Origin: an uncultured Burkholderiales bacterium | Lineage (GTDB): Bacteria; Pseudomonadota; Gammaproteobacteria; Burkholderiales; Burkholderiaceae_C | Assembly (NCBI GenBank): GCA_903864315.1 | Contig: CAIPFK010000079.1 | Location: forward strand, 1-42,371 | Length of the DNA: 42,371 nucleotides | Direction: 5' to 3' | In this document: in pieces, positions 38,013 through 42,371 of the stretch | How the letters are laid out: the number at the start of each line of letters is the position of its first letter | Position numbering within the stretch: the first letter of the stretch is position 1 | The notes under the pieces: model-generated | Told to the model about the DNA's origin: nothing | The model's input: only the letters and a program-made list of their open reading frames with translations | Databases searched by the model: none | Made by a program: the position numbers and the translations under genes

Positions 38013-38921
38013 TTCATTGACTACAGGCATCCAAAATTTACCCCCCATGGTTTGAAGCGAGTGGCCATTGTCGCCAACAGCTGGGGCAGCAAAAAATTCT
38101 ACTGTCCCTGTTTTGGCAGCCGGATTGATGTTTTCTGTGAACGCTTTGAACCAAGCCTTGGGCGCATCTTCGCCCCAATATTTATCGTTGGCAGAATAAA
38201 GCCAAATACTGGGCACAACTGTTGTTTTTGCTGATTCACTAAGTACTTCACCAAGTCTGTCTGGTCGACATGATTGACCAGGGGATGCATCGGGATTGCC
38301 CCCTGTACCACCAGCGAAATTAATGCAACCCATCACGCCTGACCAGTTTTGACCACAGGCAGCAACAGTAGCAAGTCCTCCCACAGATTGTCCAACCAAT
38401 AAGAGATGATTTTTATCTGCCCAGTTTTGAGTCATCAACCACGTATGGACGGCTTTTACTGCGTGGCTTGCTGCTTGAGCCGTTTTATTGAAATCAGGAT
38501 TGCCTGTGCATATACTCCGGCTCCATCGCCCGCCATGGTCCTCTGGATCTTCTGTGTTGCTGTTGCCATAGCCTGGACGTGTGGGTGCAACTACAGCATA
38601 TCCTTTGTTGTGCCAATAGCGAACAATATCCAAGTTCACGGGATTTTTTTGTGCAGCTCTTGCAGCCGCAGAGCCAGCTCTACCATGGGAAAAAATTACC
38701 ACAGGCCACGATTCATTGGTTTGGCCAGAATGTCGACCAATCGGTTTGAACACCTGAACTGGAATTGTGATGTCGGTTGAAGAATAGGGTGAAGTGCTGA
38801 CAACTACACTAAAAATTTCAGGACTCAATAATTTTTGATTGCTGTCTTGCGAGTTTGCACAATTACTGACAAAGTAGCAAGTTACTAAAAGCAGGATGTT
38901 AAATACTTTTTTCAATTGCAT
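37989..38921 (-). CDS. Exported alpha/beta hydrolase (dienelactone hydrolase/esterase-like)
   Basis: 310 residues from ATG 38921. A signal peptide covers about 1-25 (NILLLVTCYFVSN, then CANS); VSNC could be a weak lipobox but Asn before Cys is unusual. The hydrolase fold shows the oxyanion HG at 79-80, the nucleophile S179 in GQSVGG, D246 in SANDKYWGED and H287 in DNGHS, a complete triad. The longer frame to 39053 adds 44 residues without family likeness. Substrate unknown; it could be a polyester, lipid or plant-ester hydrolase. Sits alone on the minus strand in AT-rich DNA, convergent with the MFS gene. Confidence 0.82.
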   Translation of the reverse strand: MQLKKVFNILLLVTCYFVSNCANSQDSNQKLLSPEIFSVVVSTSPYSSTDITIPVQVFKPIGRHSGQTNESWPVVIFSHGRAGSAAARAAQKNPVNLDIVRYWHNKGYAVVAPTRPGYGNSNTEDPEDHGGRWSRSICTGNPDFNKTAQAASHAVKAVHTWLMTQNWADKNHLLLVGQSVGGLATVAACGQNWSGVMGCINFAGGTGGNPDASPGQSCRPDRLGEVLSESAKTTVVPSIWLYSANDKYWGEDAPKAWFKAFTENINPAAKTGTVEFFAAPAVGDNGHSLQTMGGKFWMPVVNEWLTKNGF

Positions 38922-39147
38922 TGTGTTGATGTTGTGCAGTCGGTTGTTCAACGGCGGCAGTTTTATATCACTGAATTGTAAGAACTGTATTTTTTTGACT
39001 GGTACGACTTTAAAAATTTTAAAGACTCGTGTGGAGTAGGATGGTCTGCGCAATCTGGATACTCATGAAATGAGGTCTAGGTCGGCATGATCTCCTTTTT
39101 AATTTCTCATCATTAAAAAATAAAAAATGAATAAATAATTAAATTGA

Positions 39148-39627
39148 TTAGAAGATCAACTTAAAACTGCTCTCTTGAATTTCTATTTTCTCTAACCTTT
39201 TGCCTATCATATCGGCGACATGATGCACTGACGTACCGTCTAAAACCGTTAGGATTGTTGAATTCAGGGCAGATGAAATACTTGAGGAAAGTTCTTTCCC
39301 GTCACCTGCAGTTAACTTTATGATATTTACCTTTGAAATTTCAATATCCCCCTTCTCTTTATTCCAAACTGGTTGGGTATCAACACAAAAATCGCCTGAT
39401 TTTGCTGGTAATTTACTTGCCCATGTTCCGCACAGTTCAATTTTTTGACGATCCTTGTTAAATACTGTTACAGGCTGATCCAAAGTTATTGACAGCTTTT
39501 CTTTGGGGAATTTTTTGGCCACGCCAATATCAATTAAAGATTTAGGAATACTCAATGAAAACGACATTGCATAAGTACAAAAGAAACAAAGGTAAAGGCA
39601 AGAAAATATCTTTGAGAAATGATTCAT
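39148..39627 (-). CDS. Small exported DUF1439-like protein
   Basis: 159 residues from ATG 39627 (MNHFSKIFSC); the earlier start at 39675 would put 16 extra residues before the signal peptide. Hydrophobic signal core at about 7-20, cut probably near AMS-F. The segment LSIPKSLIDIGVAKKFPKEK resembles the DUF1439/YceB start, where a Ser-x-x-Leu and FPxEK pattern is conserved; DUF1439 proteins are beta-rich lipid-binding-like lipoproteins. Two Cys (C66 and the one in DFCVDTQ) might form a disulfide. Very AT-rich, no good ribosome-binding site. Same strand as the hydrolase gene 226 bases downstream; both are secreted. Confidence 0.6.
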   Translation of the reverse strand: MNHFSKIFSCLYLCFFCTYAMSFSLSIPKSLIDIGVAKKFPKEKLSITLDQPVTVFNKDRQKIELCGTWASKLPAKSGDFCVDTQPVWNKEKGDIEISKVNIIKLTAGDGKELSSSISSALNSTILTVLDGTSVHHVADMIGKRLEKIEIQESSFKLIF

Positions 39628-40256
39628 GATTTTTTTTAGATAAAAATGATTCCAATAGTTTACTATTTTTACCAAGAAACATCACATGTAAATTCAATAT
39701 ATGTATAAATATTACTTATATAAATCTTGACTCACGCTGGATTAAATCTAATCGCCCGCGGTCTTATTTGATATCGATAAGCAGGTTTCAAAAAATGTTA
39801 TGCAAATACTTGAAATATTTCATGCACATAGAATTGAATTTCAAAAAAATGATGACGCCGCCAAACCATATTCACAACTGCAACCAAATGTCATTGCCTC
39901 ATTTATATATTGATGTTGTCTGGATTTATCATGCGTGTATTTGCAAATGATTGGCCTTGCGTACTTGATCATCGCAAAGATGAAATTAAAGTGAGATTGA
40001 TTTTTCGAGATCAGGATGGGTGTCATGTCAATCAAATTTTTGTCGAGGAAAGAAAACTTTTAAAGGTTTCAAAGGAAACATGACCCCGATAAGATGCCGC
40101 CGAAACGCTGACCAAAATGATGCCAAGGGTGTAGCCATCGTCGCTCACCGTGGCTACCAAATGGTTCCCGATACTCCCTCACGACCATGGTTTATTTTCC
40201 GATCACCACTTTGTGTACCCAAGCTTCTGCAGGCAGGTCGCTCGAGCCCTGATGTT
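39628..40256. other. AT-rich gene-poor gap
   Basis: About 630 bases without a confident gene. It contains one small plus-strand frame with a protein-like composition (39931-40083, separate entry). From about 40084 to 40260 composition becomes GC-richer again, and short open stretches interrupted by stops hint at decayed coding sequence, but no family is recognised. Confidence 0.4.
39931..40083 (+). CDS. Possible small protein of 50 residues, unknown
   Basis: Open frame MRVFANDWPCVLDHRKDE onward, rich in charged residues (RLIFRDQDG, then FVEERKLLKVSKET) and more protein-like than other frames in the gap. An in-frame ATG at 39913 would add MLSGFI. No Shine-Dalgarno and no family recognised. 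It could be a real small cytoplasmic protein, a fragment of a lost gene, or chance. Confidence 0.25.
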   Translation: MRVFANDWPCVLDHRKDEIKVRLIFRDQDGCHVNQIFVEERKLLKVSKET

Positions 40257-42026
40257 CTATTCATGAATGGGTTCAGAAGAGGCGTATTTTCCTGAGATGA
40301 AGCCTTGTGTGGTTGCCCTAGCCAAGCCGTGTAGACTGAATCCGCCAGCAGACTCCCCCCCACAATATAGACCTTCAATCACTTGACCATTCATGTCGCA
40401 GACTTGGCACTTGGCATTAATTCTTAAGCCTGCTCGCGTGTCATGAAGAACCGGTGTGGCCCACGCTGCATAAAAGGGGCCATTTTGTATTTTGTACTTG
40501 GGTTTTTCTTTGCCGAAATCCGAGTCCACTCCCGCGTCCACAAAGCCGTTGTACCGATTGACCGTGTCCTCCAGGTTTTCAGCTGGCATGGGCACGCGTT
40601 GATACTTCGATTTTATTTTTTCTGCCAATTCCTTTAGGGTTGGTGCACTGAAGAAAAAGCCATTTTCTTCATCCGTGAAGGGCACTGCGATATTCCACTT
40701 TTCTCTAGCAATTGCATCCGAATCAAAGATGGCCCAGATTGGGCCTCCACCATTGTGCCCGTCTCCAATGCCTGCCATGGCCGCATTAAGGTAGTTCTTT
40801 GGATCCCATTTCATGTTCTTGGCATTCAAGTAAGAATTCGGGATGTAGTTTTTATTGACGCCGTAGTTGTCAGAGGTGAATTGAGCGCCAGTTTCGTCGT
40901 AAAACCTCTTTCCAATCATGTTGACCGTGATCACATCATGCCAGTCTTTGACCGTTAGACCAATGGAGCGTGCCTTGTGAAAAACCTCGCTGCCTGGGTA
41001 AAATTTTAAGTTCACGTAGCCGAACTGGCCACCGATGGTGCCAGGCTTGGTGATGCCTGAGCTGAATTCACCGGTGTTGTTGTACAGACCCCATAACGAG
41101 GCACCAATATTCATGGCGGCAATTTCGCCACTTGCATCTTGATAAGACCAAGGCGTCCCCGCCACACCGCAATACTCTTCTGTGAGGCGAGGGTCGAACA
41201 TGCGCCTAAAATTCACATTCGATGTTGAGCCTCCTGTGCCCAAAATCACGGCACGCTTGGCTCTGATGCGAATCTCCTTGCCCTGCGTGACGGCAACAAC
41301 GCCCAGAACTGGGCCATTCGACTGCTCTTTGCGGATGATCTGAGACATTTTGTGCTCAAGAAGAAATTCAACACCATTTCGTTTTGCTGAGTCGATCAAA
41401 GGGTGCATTAAGCCGTTGCCAGTCGACATGGTTTTTTTGACGCTGGCATCTGCTGGCTTTCCAGTCTGGATCAGGGGCCAATCCATGGGCGCGCAGTGCA
41501 TCTCTCTAGGAACCGAAGAGCCCACTGAATTGCCCCCTCGGGTGTCCGGTGCTTTATCGACAAAAACTACCCCATTGGCCAACATAAATTCACAAGTTTC
41601 TGCGCAATGATCTGCAAATGCCCGAATCACTTCGCGGTCGTTGTATCTGTAGTCTGGAAAGCCATTGGCACTGATCACTGACCAATCGGTCAGATCTTGA
41701 AAGACCAGGTCGGGTGAGTCTTTGACGCCCCATTTCTTTTGAAAACTGGTGCCGCCGCCGAGAGGTAAGTTGCCACCACTGCAAATGGCATGTCCGCCCA
41801 GGTGGTTCTCTGCTTCAAGGACCATCACACGGTGTCCCTTTTGTCTGGCTTTGAGCGCAGCAGGAAGGCCGGTGGCGCCGGAACCGATGACCAAGATGTC
41901 GGTCTCTATGTCCCAGAGGCGCTTTGGGGATATTTTTTTGTTCGCCGCTTCGCTCGGTGCGCTGATCATGGCTGCAACTGTTCCCGTTGAGCCCAATAGG
42001 ATATTTCTTCGTTTGATGGACATCAT
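40257..42026 (-). CDS. Tat-exported FAD-binding dehydrogenase (fumarate reductase/ketosteroid dehydrogenase-like flavoprotein)
   Basis: 589 residues of the FAD_binding_2 family. A Tat leader is clear: SIKRRNILLGSTG at 3-15, hydrophobic to about 25 and a likely cut near SEA-A. The FAD-binding motif GSGATGLPAALKARQKGH (48-65) is followed by E71; C-terminal GGESAGGFSLHGLARATTQG is the second FAD contact. No heme-binding CxxCH is present, so unlike Shewanella flavocytochrome c it must get electrons from another protein. GAAGG lies a few bases before the paired start codons 42026/42023. Relatives act on fumarate, urocanate, 3-ketosteroids and other unsaturated acids; which applies cannot be told. 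Confidence 0.85.
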   Translation of the reverse strand: MMSIKRRNILLGSTGTVAAMISAPSEAANKKISPKRLWDIETDILVIGSGATGLPAALKARQKGHRVMVLEAENHLGGHAICSGGNLPLGGGTSFQKKWGVKDSPDLVFQDLTDWSVISANGFPDYRYNDREVIRAFADHCAETCEFMLANGVVFVDKAPDTRGGNSVGSSVPREMHCAPMDWPLIQTGKPADASVKKTMSTGNGLMHPLIDSAKRNGVEFLLEHKMSQIIRKEQSNGPVLGVVAVTQGKEIRIRAKRAVILGTGGSTSNVNFRRMFDPRLTEEYCGVAGTPWSYQDASGEIAAMNIGASLWGLYNNTGEFSSGITKPGTIGGQFGYVNLKFYPGSEVFHKARSIGLTVKDWHDVITVNMIGKRFYDETGAQFTSDNYGVNKNYIPNSYLNAKNMKWDPKNYLNAAMAGIGDGHNGGGPIWAIFDSDAIAREKWNIAVPFTDEENGFFFSAPTLKELAEKIKSKYQRVPMPAENLEDTVNRYNGFVDAGVDSDFGKEKPKYKIQNGPFYAAWATPVLHDTRAGLRINAKCQVCDMNGQVIEGLYCGGESAGGFSLHGLARATTQGFISGKYASSEPIHE

Positions 42027-42371
42027 TGCACCTTCTTGTTTGTGCGTTTTATCTATAAACTCTGCGGATGCTTTTTATCAACGCTGCAGGATCATTGGAA
42101 GACATCAATATAGGCGTGTAGGTGGTGATGTGAATAATGGTTTTTACGGGGATCAAGCAACTCTTTGGTTTATTGATAAAACGAAGGCTGGGCAAAGGCC
42201 CGCGTTCAAGTAGTTTTAATCTCTAGCTTGATATGGCTTAGTGTTTTCACCAGTGGGGTGCATTGAGCACTTGTAGACCAAGTACTCAGTGACATAATGA
42301 GCTTGATTGGCAAATGAGCAATGGGTGATTGACCCTGACTTGGGTGCGCTTACCAGTAAAGTTCTTTATAT
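42027..42371. other. Upstream region of the flavoprotein gene, to window end
   Basis: 345 bases with no supported gene. A plus-strand frame that ends at 42213 has a plausible-looking tail but begins antisense inside the flavoprotein gene, so it is not called. The flavoprotein promoter should lie here on the minus strand; no clear pair of boxes was seen. Confidence 0.4.

Noticed and set aside
41749-42213. Plus-strand frame over the flavoprotein start
   Set aside because: Mostly antisense to the flavoprotein gene; the tail past its start has no family likeness or ribosome-binding site.

Overview
The window looks like chromosomal DNA of a betaproteobacterium of the order Burkholderiales, most likely a Comamonadaceae relative (Limnohabitans/Rhodoferax-like). 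Grounds: the protein families and gene orders (sigma factor-DUF3619-DUF3106-RDD, ilvB-ilvH-ilvC-psd-pssA, nadE-glnB, aat-bpt, monomeric NADP isocitrate dehydrogenase). The placement is by recognition only; no search was run. No rRNA, tRNA, CRISPR array, insertion sequence or integrase was seen.

Layout. 1-2 kb: molybdenum cofactor genes mobA (cut by the left edge) and moaA. 2-5.3 kb: a membrane proton-pumping pyrophosphatase (hppA) facing away from a soluble pyrophosphatase (ppa), with a perfect FNR-type palindrome just in front of ppa. 5.3-9.2 kb: FemAB-like protein, glutamine-dependent NAD synthetase coupled to PII (glnB), diacylglycerol kinase. 9.3-12.1 kb: a tightly packed operon of a sigma-70 family factor, a one-helix DUF3619 protein (a plausible anti-sigma factor), an exported DUF3106 protein and an RDD membrane protein. 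12.5-17.8 kb: branched-chain amino acid genes ilvBHC, then psd and pssA for phosphatidylethanolamine synthesis. 18-23 kb: a penicillin-binding endopeptidase, an IclR regulator, the two N-degron aminoacyl transferases Bpt and Aat, and an acyltransferase-3 membrane protein. 23-30.3 kb: an RND efflux adaptor and pump, then a two-subunit molybdenum hydroxylase of the isoquinoline 1-oxidoreductase type. 30.6-33.9 kb: monomeric isocitrate dehydrogenase and an orphan SoxY/SoxZ-like pair whose SoxY lacks the usual C-terminal GGCGG arm.

33.9-42.4 kb is accessory in character. It carries an arsenic cluster (arsH facing arsR-arsC-aqpS, then an MFS transporter), a secreted alpha/beta hydrolase, a small exported DUF1439-like protein and a Tat-exported flavoprotein. 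Base composition becomes visibly AT-rich from about 34.6 to 40.1 kb, with long gene-poor gaps and several repeats, which suggests acquired DNA, although no mobility gene is visible.

Most promising for new biology: the sigma/DUF3619/DUF3106/RDD operon, the SoxYZ-like pair without a canonical arm, the FNR-type site between the two pyrophosphatases, a possible ~77-nt transcript in front of icd, and the AT-rich arsenic island. Starts were moved from the longest open frame wherever a ribosome-binding site, signal peptide or family alignment argued for it; several genes use TTG or GTG.
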